Source of the DNA: Chloroflexota bacterium
GTDB lineage: Bacteria; Chloroflexota; Anaerolineae; Anaerolineales; DRKV01
Direction of reading: 5' to 3'
Length of the DNA: 8,417 bases
NCBI GenBank assembly: GCA_011051635.1
Contig: DRKV01000142.1
Location: 1 to 8,417 of the forward strand
The translations under genes were made by a program, and so were the position numbers. The notes below the pieces were generated by a model. That model was given only the letters and a program-made list of their open reading frames with translations, ran no database searches and was not told the origin of the DNA. Of the stretch, positions 1-6,501 are shown in pieces; within the stretch, counting starts at the first letter, position 1, and every line of letters begins with the position of its first letter.

Positions 1-856
1 GCCGTCCGTGGCTTGCCACCCACAGCACCCCCGCAAATGCCCCCCAGCGCGGGTCGGCCAGGAAAGCCCACAGGACGGCGGGGAAGCCGGTGGGGAGGTA
101 ACGGGCGGGGGACGGTGGACGGTGGACGGCGGACGATGGACGGTGGACGGTGGACGGTGGACGGTGGACGATGGACGATGGACGGTGGACGATGGACGAT
201 AGACGATGGACGGTGGACGGTCTACGGTCTACGGTCTGCGGTCTGCCGTCTGTCGTCTGCAGTCTACGGTCTATCGTCCACGGTCTAACCACCACCCACG
301 GCGTCCACATGACCGCGTACAGCAGGGTCAAATGCCCCGCGCCGTAGTGCGCCCAGACTTTGGGCATCATCTGGAAGGCCAGCGCTCCGAAGAGAGCCCC
401 CTCCGTCCGCAGATTTTCCATCCGCAGCAGGCGGTACATTCCCAGGCCGCCCCAGAGGAGATGCAGCGCGGCCACCAGGTTGAGGCCGAAGGGCAGCGGA
501 AAGAGCAACCCCAGGTAATGCGGCGGATACCAGGCGCTGCTCAGCGGGTCGGCGGCGAAGGGCGCGCCGCTCAAAATCAGGGGCGACCACCAGGGGAAGG
601 TGTGCCATTCTCTCAGGGCGCGTTGCAGGTACAGGGCGTTGGGGTAGTGCGAGATGGCAAAGTCCGAATAGGCCGCCCCGGAGAGATACGGGAAGCCGTT
701 CCCGGCCCAGAGCAGAAACAGGAGGGGGACGGGGAGGAGGAAAGCGGAGACGCGGGAGAGTTTGGACGTTTGCAAGTGGGCAAGGGAGAAGGTTTGCAAG
801 GGGATTGCGTGCTGCCACGTTGTGCGCTGTACGTCATTATAGCAAACCGTCTCCAT
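1..856 (-). CDS. Polytopic membrane protein, YfhO-like/GT-C style, 3' end outside window, with an in-frame heptamer-repeat insertion
   Basis: The frame opening at ATG 854-856 stays open for 285 codons to the window edge. The start is supported by GGAAGG (complement of 864-869) seven bases upstream. Residues 1-35 look cytoplasmic. A hydrophobic segment covers about 36-58. A loop with YSDFAISHYPN (63-73) follows, including D65 in the first outer loop, where GT-C enzymes usually keep a catalytic acidic residue. Hydrophobic stretches at about 113-145 and 154-190 (with HYGAGHLTLLYA, 170-181) come next. After TPWVVV (185-190) the reading passes through the heptamer array, giving an Arg/Ser/Pro/His/Val-rich low-complexity stretch (about 191-252). 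It then returns to membrane-like sequence with LADPRWGAFAG (266-276). That motif resembles what I recall from Chloroflexota YfhO-like proteins, so the gene is probably one unit with an insertion. The substrate is unknown. Whether the inserted form is functional cannot be told here. Confidence 0.72.
   Translation of the reverse strand, partial: METVCYNDVQRTTWQHAIPLQTFSLAHLQTSKLSRVSAFLLPVPLLFLLWAGNGFPYLSGAAYSDFAISHYPNALYLQRALREWHTFPWWSPLILSGAPFAADPLSSAWYPPHYLGLLFPLPFGLNLVAALHLLWGGLGMYRLLRMENLRTEGALFGALAFQMMPKVWAHYGAGHLTLLYAVMWTPWVVVRPWTIDRRLQTTDGRPQTVDRRPSTVHRLSSIVHRPSSIVHRPPSTVHRPSSAVHRPPSPARYLPTGFPAVLWAFLADPRWGAFAGVLWVASHGR
111..285. repeat. Array of 25 degenerate 7-bp repeats that switches orientation midway
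   Basis: Twenty-five consecutive heptamers run from 111 to 285 without a single register slip. Fifteen units at 111-215 are GACGGTG or GACGATG with few variants. Unit 216-222 is GACGGTC, palindromic around its middle base. The nine units at 223-285 read TACGGTC, TGCGGTC, TATCGTC and the like, which on the opposite strand are again GAC-initial heptamers (GACCGTA, GACCGCA, GACGATA). The array is therefore an imperfect inverted repeat built from tandem units. It lies inside the minus-strand membrane protein gene and is translated in frame as 7-residue periods such as SSIVHRP. No spacers are present, so it is not CRISPR. Similar heptamer tracts recur in Anaerolineae genomes to my recollection, but I could not check this. 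Confidence 0.93.
768..800. repeat. Short direct repeat GTTTGCAAG, 24 bp apart
   Basis: GTTTGCAAG occurs at 768-776 and 792-800, inside the N-terminal coding part of the minus-strand membrane protein gene. It contributes to an atypical, weakly hydrophobic first 35 residues. The significance is unknown; it may be another small repeat that entered the gene. Confidence 0.4.
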
Positions 857-863
857 TTTTGAA

Positions 864-869
864 CCTTCC
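864..869 (-). promoter_or_regulatory. Ribosome binding site for the minus-strand membrane protein
   Basis: The complement of 864-869 reads GGAAGG, seven bases before the ATG at 856. It decides the start: the next in-frame ATG is 139 codons further in, after two predicted membrane segments. Confidence 0.6.
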
Positions 870-887
870 GGTTTTTTCTTGCGACAA

Positions 888-895
888 AGTATAAT
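888..895. promoter_or_regulatory. Overlapping -10 elements of a divergent promoter
   Basis: On the plus strand 890-895 is a perfect TATAAT. On the minus strand 893-888 reads TATACT. The two elements overlap in the 123-bp gap between divergent genes and could fire in opposite directions. No good -35 hexamer sits at 16-18 bp on either side; TTCCGG at 866-871 is the best poor match on the plus strand. Plus transcription would place the CACGAAT repeats in the 5' leader of the 980 gene. Minus transcription would start about 25 bases before the ATG at 856. Confidence 0.5.
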
Positions 896-902
896 GAACG
901 TC

Positions 903-958
903 CACGAATGAACACGAATGAACACGAATGAGCACGAATAGCACGAATTTGCACGAAT
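903..958. repeat. Six CACGAAT repeats with about 10-bp period
   Basis: CACGAAT occurs at 903-909, 913-919, 923-929, 933-939, 942-948 and 952-958, so start-to-start distances are 10, 10, 10, 9 and 10 bp. The linkers are GAA, GAA, GAG, AG and TTG. The array fills the space between the TATAAT box and the ribosome binding site of the 980 gene. Repeats in phase with the DNA helix can be stacked binding sites for a regulator on one face, but similar ATTCGTG tracts are also, from memory, common dispersed intergenic repeats in several phyla. Confidence 0.9.
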
Positions 959-967
959 GGCGCGAGC

Positions 968-972
968 AGGAG
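968..972 (+). promoter_or_regulatory. Ribosome binding site of the 980 gene
   Basis: AGGAG lies seven bases before ATG 980 and fixes that start. Confidence 0.65.
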
Positions 973-979
973 CGCTCTT

Positions 980-1561
980 ATGTTTGACAGGTTTTCCGAA
1001 GGCCGAATCTCTGACCTGACCCGCGAGGCGGTGCAGAGCCAGCCGCAGGCTCGGCCGCCGGTGCGGGTTTTGGCGCGTCTGCGGGCTGAAGTGCGCTCCG
1101 TGCCGCAGCAGCGCCCCTTGCCGTGGTGGTGGCAGGCCGCCTGGGGGCTTCTTCTGACGGCGGCGGTCTCGCTGCTCTTGTGGGGCGTGTGGTTCCCCGG
1201 AGCGACTTTGCAATGGCAAGCCCCCGGCGAGGCGTGGACCTCCTTCCGCATCTACCGCGCCCCGGCGGGAACGAGCGACTTCTCCCTCCTCGCGGAGTTG
1301 CCCGTGGAGCAGCGAGGCGACGTTTACCGCTATCGGGACGCGTCTTCCTGGCCGGGGGTATCCTATACCTACCGGGTGGAGGGCGTTACTGCTCAGGGGC
1401 GTACCGCTCTTAGCCAGACGGTCACGCATGAGGGCCGGGGGAGTCTCGTCCAGGCAGGGAGCATCCTGCTTTTCAGCCTGGGGTTGGGTCTTTTGGGGGT
1501 CGCTTTTCTTCCCAGGGGAATGCCTATACGGCGGGAAATGGCCTCTCAAATCAGCCGCTGA
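980..1561 (+). CDS. Hypothetical two-segment membrane protein with an FN3-like domain
   Basis: This encodes 193 residues that I do not recognise as a named family. Residues 1-46 are hydrophilic and rich in Arg, Gln and Pro, probably cytoplasmic. A hydrophobic segment at about 49-70 (WWWQAAWGLLLTAAVSLLLW) is followed by an FN3-like beta domain at about 75-150, with FRIYRAPAG, YRYRDASSWPG and YTYRVEGV, the strand-turn pattern typical of fibronectin type III folds. A second hydrophobic segment (about 157-177) precedes a short basic tail. The topology would put the FN3-like domain outside and both ends inside. It appears monocistronic: a divergent promoter region lies upstream and a terminator begins 20 bp after the stop. 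The N-out-N layout resembles some membrane-bound regulators (anti-sigma-like), but no zinc-binding HxxxCxxC motif or sigma gene is present, so no function is assigned. Confidence 0.8.
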   Translation: MFDRFSEGRISDLTREAVQSQPQARPPVRVLARLRAEVRSVPQQRPLPWWWQAAWGLLLTAAVSLLLWGVWFPGATLQWQAPGEAWTSFRIYRAPAGTSDFSLLAELPVEQRGDVYRYRDASSWPGVSYTYRVEGVTAQGRTALSQTVTHEGRGSLVQAGSILLFSLGLGLLGVAFLPRGMPIRREMASQISR

Positions 1562-1581
1562 ATCCGTGAACGCGCAGAAGG

Positions 1582-1617
1582 ACGGGCAGGAGCATTCTCC
1601 TTGCCCGTTTTATTTTT
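1582..1617 (+). terminator. Rho-independent terminator after the FN3-like gene
   Basis: ACGGGCAGGAG pairs with CTCCTTGCCCGT around a CATT loop (stem 1582-1608, one bulged T), followed by a T-rich run interrupted by one A (1608-1617). It separates the 980 gene from the downstream subtilase gene. Confidence 0.85.
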
Positions 1618-1661
1618 GGTATGATTGGCTGGTCTCATTTGTGTTATGCACGGATGTTCAT

Positions 1662-1667
1662 GGAGGT
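1662..1667 (+). promoter_or_regulatory. Ribosome binding site choosing the 1672 start
   Basis: GGAGGT lies four bases before ATG 1672, within a GGAGGTGGAG run. The earlier in-frame ATG codons at 1621, 1654 and 1660 lack such a site, and 1621 directly follows the terminator T-run. Confidence 0.6.
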
Positions 1668-1671
1668 GGAG

Positions 1672-4600
1672 ATGCAACGAAGGCGCTGGCTGGGCATTCT
1701 CGGTAGTTTGCTGATGGCTCTCGGCCTGACCGTTGCCTGGCTGTTGGGGCCTTCCCATCGAGAGGGCGTGCGGGCTGCGGGAGGTGCCGTCTGGGTGCGC
1801 GTTCTGGCGCGAAAGGGGGCTGACCTGCGCCCCGTTTTTCGTCCGGGGGCCTATCACCGTGATTTTGGGGCTTTTTCGCTCTGGGCCGGGTACACCGACC
1901 ACCCGCAGGTTCTGCGTCACAACCCGCTCGTGCTGCACCTTGCGGAGGGCACTCCATCCCTCCAGGTTCCGCAGCCGGACCCCGCACACACCTATACCCC
2001 CACACTGGACCTCTCTCTGCGCGGGCGGGAACGCGTCCAGGCCATCATCGGGCGCGCCGCGGCGCAGGGGCAGCACCCGCAGGGGGCACCTCCCGCCCCG
2101 CAGATGCCCGCCGACTGGTACGAGAACGATTACCAGGGCATCAAGGCCGCCTGGGAGACTTACGGCGTGGACGGCTCCGGGGTGCGTATCGCGATTCTGG
2201 ATTCGGGGGTGGATTTCGGCAACCCGGCTCTCCAGGGACGTTTTGCCGTGCAGCCGGCCACGATGAGCGGGACGCAGGCCTACGCCGGATGGCCGATTGC
2301 CTTCGACGACCGCTCCCTGGGGGAGTACCTCAGTGACCCCGACCGCGTCTGGCCGGAGAACTGGGGCTGGTTCGTCAACGCCGCCCATGCGGTCAACGGT
2401 ACCGGCGTCTTCACCTTCACCGACCCGCTGGATGCCTCCACGGTTTACACCGCGCCGGGCAGCAGCCGGAACGGACGCTACTACCTCGGCTACCACCCCG
2501 ATATCCTTCTGGGCAGCGTACCTCTCCTGGTCTCTGACGACCACACCGCGGGCGTGTACGACAGCGTCTACCTGGACATGGACCTGGACGGTGCTTTCGA
2601 GACCCGCGTGGACAAATCCAACCCCGTGGCTGCCCTGGACTTGACCGGCGACGGCGTGCCCGACATCTCCGCCGGGATGTTGACCTGGATTGCGGACGGG
2701 GTCAACCCTCCGCCGGGCGCGCTGGCGGTGTACGGGGCTTCCACGCCCGTGCCGCCCGCCGGGCAAATGGCCGTCTTCATGCTGGATGACCTCTTCCTGA
2801 GTGGCGGCGGGCACGGCACGATGGTGGCCGGAACCGCCGTGGGGAACGACGGCGGGGTCTTCGTGCCGGAATCGCGGGTGGCTTCTTTCTACACTACCAC
2901 CTACGGCCCGCTCGTCCAGGGGCCTGCGCCGGGCGCGACCATCATCCCCGTGGGGAACGTTTACGAGGGCGGGGCAATCGAAGCGGCTTATCTCTTCGCC
3001 CTGGTCGGTCTGGACGGGGTGCCCGGCACGGGCGATGAACCGCACATCGTCAACATGAGTTACGGCGACGGGGCGGTGGAGAACACCGGCTGGGATTGGG
3101 AATCGCGCTTTTTGACCCAACTCAACCTGGAGTACGGGGCGCAGTCGCCTCTCTTCGTCCATTCTTCGGGCAACGGCGGTTCGGGGTACGGCACCCTCAT
3201 CAGCCCCAGCCCGGCCACCGGTCTGAACGTGGGGGCTTCCTCCCAGTTCGGCACGCTCAACTTCGTGGGCTACTACGAGACCGTCACCCTGGCTTCGCGG
3301 GTCAACTACGGCGATTTGCTCAGTTTTTCGGGCCGCGGGCCGGATGTCGGCGGGGCGCGCCCGGTAGACCTGGTTTCCAACGGGATGGCGGGGACGGGGG
3401 CCTACCCCCTCAACAGCGGCGGAGAGGGCACTCTGGCCTACGCTCACTGGTACGGAACCAGCCGCAGCGCCCCGATGGTGGGCGGGATTGCGGCGCTGGC
3501 TTATCAGGCTTTCTACCAGGCGCGCGGACGTTACCCCAACTGGCAGGAGGCCGCCGATTTGCTGCGCTCCGGGGCCGACGATATCCGTAACGACCCCCTG
3601 GCGCAGGGAGCGGGCCTGCCGAATGCCTTCCGCATTGTCCAGGCGGCCTCCGGGGATTACGGCGTGACCTTCTCCCCCTCGGCAGCGACGGTTGGCAACT
3701 GGCGCGGGCAGACCTGTACGGGCTGCGGGACGGGTCTCTCTCCGGGGGAGGCGCTTACTCTCCCCATAACGGTAACCAACCGCGGGGGAGTCCCGCTCAC
3801 GCTGCATCTGGGGGCGCAGATTCTCTCCGAGGCAGCGCGTTACTCTATCAGCGTGCCGACCCTCTCGGATTCTTCCACTAACTATTTCGGCGGCGCGCCC
3901 GATTATGCCGTCAACCTGACGCCCTGGGTGCAGGCGCATCCCGATGCCGACCTGATGGTGGTGCGCCTGACCGTGCCTTTCGAGCACTTCGACGAATTGC
4001 CCCCCAGTCCGTCGGCGGAGCGCAACCGCTGGCGGCTGATGGTTTACAACTGGTGGGACGACCACGCCGACGGGCAGTGGTGGACGGACCTCAATGCCGA
4101 CGGGCGGATAAACGCTCCCGATGAACTTGACCTGGATGACGAGTGGCTGCGCTTCGATTACGGCTGGCGCACCTCGTCCCAAGAGGAGGTGCGGGTGCGC
4201 GACCCCTATGCCCGCTCGCTGGGGGCCGGGTCGGCGGGTATCTGGGCGGGGGCGGCGCACTACCGGCGGGCGGCGGGCGACAACAGCACTACTCTCCGTT
4301 TTGAGGTCGTTTTCTATCGCCGCGTTCCGTGGGATGCGGTCTCTTTGCCTTTCTCACAGGTGGAGTTGGCCGCCGGAGAGAGCCTCACGCTTCCGCTCCA
4401 CATCCGGGCTGGCACGAGTCCGGGGCTGGAGCAAGGATTCCTGGTGGTGACCGATACGGGGCGCACCGACCTGAACCCGAATTACCAGCCGCACACCAGT
4501 TATCTGCCCCTCACCTGGCAAGTGTGGGCGGATGCAGAAGCGGGGGCTGCGTTGGGCGGCGGCGTGACAGGCAGGCCCTACGAAAACGGGACCGTGGACG

Positions 4601-6330
4601 GCGCTTTCTCGTGGGGGAGTACCGCCGAAAGCGGGGCGTGGCGTTTCTTTGACTTCGACCTGCAAGACCCGCCTCCCCACAGCGTCCTCCTGGCGCACAG
4701 CCGCTGGGCGGATTACCCCACCGACCTGGATACCCTCTTCTTCGGCCCGCAGATGGACGCCTTCGCGGCGCAAAATCCGGCCTGGTTTGGCGCGTCTGGC
4801 CTGGCTTACCTGGGCGGCAGTTTGCGGGACGGCAGAGCGCCTCGCTGGAATTTCCAGACTGCTACAGGCGGTACCGAGGAGTGGGCTGCCGCACCCGCCG
4901 CCGACGGCTGGCACGTCCTGGCGCAGGAGGCGGTGCTCTACGGCGGCCTGGGGGCGCAGGAGCCTTTTACCACCGCCCTGGGACTGGTGACTTTCGACCC
5001 TGCTCCGCTCTACTTCGACCCTTCTGCCTGCGGGATGCCCTGCACCCTGACTTTTACCCTCCGTTCCGGCGTGCCTGTTCCCGAGGGGCTGATGGCGGAG
5101 TACGGGCTGGGGTGGCTTGCCCCGACGGTTTATAGCGGAAGCGTTCCGGGGGGCGGGGCCGCCGTGGAGATGGTTACTCTCCCCGCTGATGTCTACCGCC
5201 TGGAAGTGCGCCCGGCCTCCCTGGATGGCCTGCCAGCCCTGGACGCAGCCCTCTATGCCGATGACGGCGCGCTGCCCGGAGTGTGGGACGAGGGCGACAC
5301 CCTCCTGGCCCGGCATCCCTGGCTGGAGGCAGGTGAGACCTGGTCGCCGCTGCTGGAGGGCGGCGGGACGTACTGGCTACGCCTGCAATCCGGCGACGGC
5401 AGCGCGGCGGGGGACTACACCCTGGAAGTGCTCACCTACGCCGCTGGGGACGACGGCGCGCTGGTCTTGAGCGGTCTGCCGGCCAGCGTGGAGGCTGGAG
5501 AAATTTACACGCTGACGGCCCGCGTGCAGCAATCCGCCCAGGCCGGGCGCTCCGGGATGCTGGTCTTCGGCCCGCCGGCGCTGCCGGAGGCCTTCAACTT
5601 GCCCGTGCGCGCCGAAACGCTCGCCGACCTGTGGGTGGCGGTGGAGGGAACCGCCCAGGCCGAGCCGGGGGAGACCGCGGTGTACACCGTGACCTACGGC
5701 AGCCGCGGCCCTTCAGCGACTTCTGCGGAGGTGTCCCTGCAATTCCCGGAGGGCTTCTCCGCTGCGCAACCACTGACGCGCTCCGTGATGCTCGCTCCCG
5801 GCCTCGAGGGCGCCTGGGTGGTGACGGCGACTTTGACGGAAGCCTTGCCGCTCAACACCCCCCTGACGGTGACAGCCTCCATTCGCGGGCAGGCTCGCGA
5901 CCTGGCGATGGCGGATAACGCCGCCAGCACGAACTTTTTCCTCCCTGCCGCCGATGTCATCGTCTTGCTGGATGCTGCCCCTACGGTGAATCCCGGCGGC
6001 GTGTTGACCGTTTCCCTGACGGCGGGTAATTACGGCCCCGCGGTTGTGGATGTCCTCACCGTCACGCTGGCGCTGCCTCCCGGCCTGAGCGACCCGGCTG
6101 CCCCCGGTGGAACCTACACTTTGAGGACTGCTTCCTTGTTACCGGGTTATGGCTATCAGTATCTCTTCTACCCGCGGGCGGATGTGATTTTGCAACCCGG
6201 TTCCGTCCTGACGCTGACGGCGCGAGTCGTCGCTCCTTTTTATGACCCCGTTCCGGCCTCTAACGTGGCTGTGGATGTTGCTTTTCTCCCCTCTGCGTGG
6301 AGGGTGTACCTGCCGTTGTTGCGGCGGTGA
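1672..6330 (+). CDS. Secreted subtilisin-like serine protease (peptidase S8), 1552 aa, multidomain
   Basis: This is a predicted extracellular endopeptidase of family S8. An Arg-rich N-terminus and hydrophobic core (MQRRRWLGIL onward, residues 1 to about 35) form a signal peptide, followed by a propeptide-like region to about 140. The catalytic domain has D177 in IAILDSGVD, H381 in GGHGTMVAGT, N501 in SSGNGG (oxyanion) and S597 in GTSRSAP, so the triad is complete. Spacing is far larger than in subtilisin: about 204 residues separate Asp and His, and this insert carries two acidic loops resembling EF-hand calcium sites (DMDLDGAFE 302-310, DLTGDGVPD 323-331). A third, DLNADGRINAPD, lies at 806-817. 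The C-terminal half is beta-rich: a PPC-like domain at about 1174-1256 and two CARDB/DUF11-like repeats beginning near 1318 and 1427. The protein ends WRVYLPLLRR with no membrane anchor. The role is probably nutrient proteolysis or surface processing; the substrate is unknown. Confidence 0.93.
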   Translation: MQRRRWLGILGSLLMALGLTVAWLLGPSHREGVRAAGGAVWVRVLARKGADLRPVFRPGAYHRDFGAFSLWAGYTDHPQVLRHNPLVLHLAEGTPSLQVPQPDPAHTYTPTLDLSLRGRERVQAIIGRAAAQGQHPQGAPPAPQMPADWYENDYQGIKAAWETYGVDGSGVRIAILDSGVDFGNPALQGRFAVQPATMSGTQAYAGWPIAFDDRSLGEYLSDPDRVWPENWGWFVNAAHAVNGTGVFTFTDPLDASTVYTAPGSSRNGRYYLGYHPDILLGSVPLLVSDDHTAGVYDSVYLDMDLDGAFETRVDKSNPVAALDLTGDGVPDISAGMLTWIADGVNPPPGALAVYGASTPVPPAGQMAVFMLDDLFLSGGGHGTMVAGTAVGNDGGVFVPESRVASFYTTTYGPLVQGPAPGATIIPVGNVYEGGAIEAAYLFALVGLDGVPGTGDEPHIVNMSYGDGAVENTGWDWESRFLTQLNLEYGAQSPLFVHSSGNGGSGYGTLISPSPATGLNVGASSQFGTLNFVGYYETVTLASRVNYGDLLSFSGRGPDVGGARPVDLVSNGMAGTGAYPLNSGGEGTLAYAHWYGTSRSAPMVGGIAALAYQAFYQARGRYPNWQEAADLLRSGADDIRNDPLAQGAGLPNAFRIVQAASGDYGVTFSPSAATVGNWRGQTCTGCGTGLSPGEALTLPITVTNRGGVPLTLHLGAQILSEAARYSISVPTLSDSSTNYFGGAPDYAVNLTPWVQAHPDADLMVVRLTVPFEHFDELPPSPSAERNRWRLMVYNWWDDHADGQWWTDLNADGRINAPDELDLDDEWLRFDYGWRTSSQEEVRVRDPYARSLGAGSAGIWAGAAHYRRAAGDNSTTLRFEVVFYRRVPWDAVSLPFSQVELAAGESLTLPLHIRAGTSPGLEQGFLVVTDTGRTDLNPNYQPHTSYLPLTWQVWADAEAGAALGGGVTGRPYENGTVDGAFSWGSTAESGAWRFFDFDLQDPPPHSVLLAHSRWADYPTDLDTLFFGPQMDAFAAQNPAWFGASGLAYLGGSLRDGRAPRWNFQTATGGTEEWAAAPAADGWHVLAQEAVLYGGLGAQEPFTTALGLVTFDPAPLYFDPSACGMPCTLTFTLRSGVPVPEGLMAEYGLGWLAPTVYSGSVPGGGAAVEMVTLPADVYRLEVRPASLDGLPALDAALYADDGALPGVWDEGDTLLARHPWLEAGETWSPLLEGGGTYWLRLQSGDGSAAGDYTLEVLTYAAGDDGALVLSGLPASVEAGEIYTLTARVQQSAQAGRSGMLVFGPPALPEAFNLPVRAETLADLWVAVEGTAQAEPGETAVYTVTYGSRGPSATSAEVSLQFPEGFSAAQPLTRSVMLAPGLEGAWVVTATLTEALPLNTPLTVTASIRGQARDLAMADNAASTNFFLPAADVIVLLDAAPTVNPGGVLTVSLTAGNYGPAVVDVLTVTLALPPGLSDPAAPGGTYTLRTASLLPGYGYQYLFYPRADVILQPGSVLTLTARVVAPFYDPVPASNVAVDVAFLPSAWRVYLPLLRR

Positions 6331-6376
6331 GATAATGGAATTTTGAACCTTTTCACTCCTCTGGACGACAAAAGAG

Positions 6377-6418
6377 ATGAACTCGCTATCAAGACGAGTG
6401 CACTTCAAGGAGGTGTAA
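6377..6418 (+). other. Possible 13-codon leader ORF ending in an orphan Shine-Dalgarno sequence
   Basis: ATG at 6377 opens MNSLSRRVHFKEV and stops at TAA 6416-6418. Its last codons are AAG GAG GTG, which form a near-perfect Shine-Dalgarno sequence (AAGGAGGTG, 6407-6415). No ATG, GTG or TTG start codon follows at a usable distance. The leader's own ribosome binding site (AAAAGAG, 6371-6376) is poor. It could be a regulatory leader for the 6502 gene or a remnant of a lost gene. Weak evidence. Confidence 0.25.
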
Positions 6419-6487
6419 TCGAGCGCAAAGCGCCCTTTTCATCAGAATCCTGCTCGAAGTATTCGGCTTCTTGTACTCGTGTGTGTT

Positions 6488-6493
6488 GAGGAG
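6488..6493 (+). promoter_or_regulatory. Ribosome binding site of the 6502 gene
   Basis: GAGGAG with an eight-base spacer to ATG 6502. No convincing promoter or terminator is seen in the 171-bp gap after the subtilase gene, so read-through from it is possible. Confidence 0.75.
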
Positions 6494-6501
6494 ATAAATC
6501 C

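Noticed and set aside
111..285. CRISPR array
   Set aside because: The units are only 7 bp and contiguous, with no unique spacers and no cas genes.
285..818. A 177-codon minus-strand frame
   Set aside because: It is a shifted frame of the membrane protein that starts at 856; it has no membrane segments and is Pro/Arg-rich, while the true frame has clear hydrophobic segments.
206..862. A 218-codon plus-strand frame overlapping the array
   Set aside because: It begins inside the repeats, is dominated by Gln/Gly/Glu/Arg low-complexity sequence, and is antisense to the better-supported minus gene.
1621..1671. Earlier start for the subtilase at ATG 1621
   Set aside because: It directly follows the terminator T-run, has no ribosome binding site and would add a non-signal-like extension. 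ATG 1672 has GGAGGT and yields a normal signal peptide.
1546..4260. A 904-codon open frame on the minus strand
   Set aside because: It lies antisense to the subtilase, whose catalytic motifs are unmistakable. Its composition (Arg, Gly, His, Pro, Val rich) is what the complement of a GC-rich gene gives, and it has no domain signature.
4354..5316. A 320-codon minus-strand open frame
   Set aside because: Same explanation: a complement of the subtilase C-terminal half with no recognisable motif.
6420..6440. Hairpin GCGCAAAGCGC followed by TTTT as a terminator
   Set aside because: The stem is only four base pairs with a three-base loop and cannot be extended, so it is too weak.
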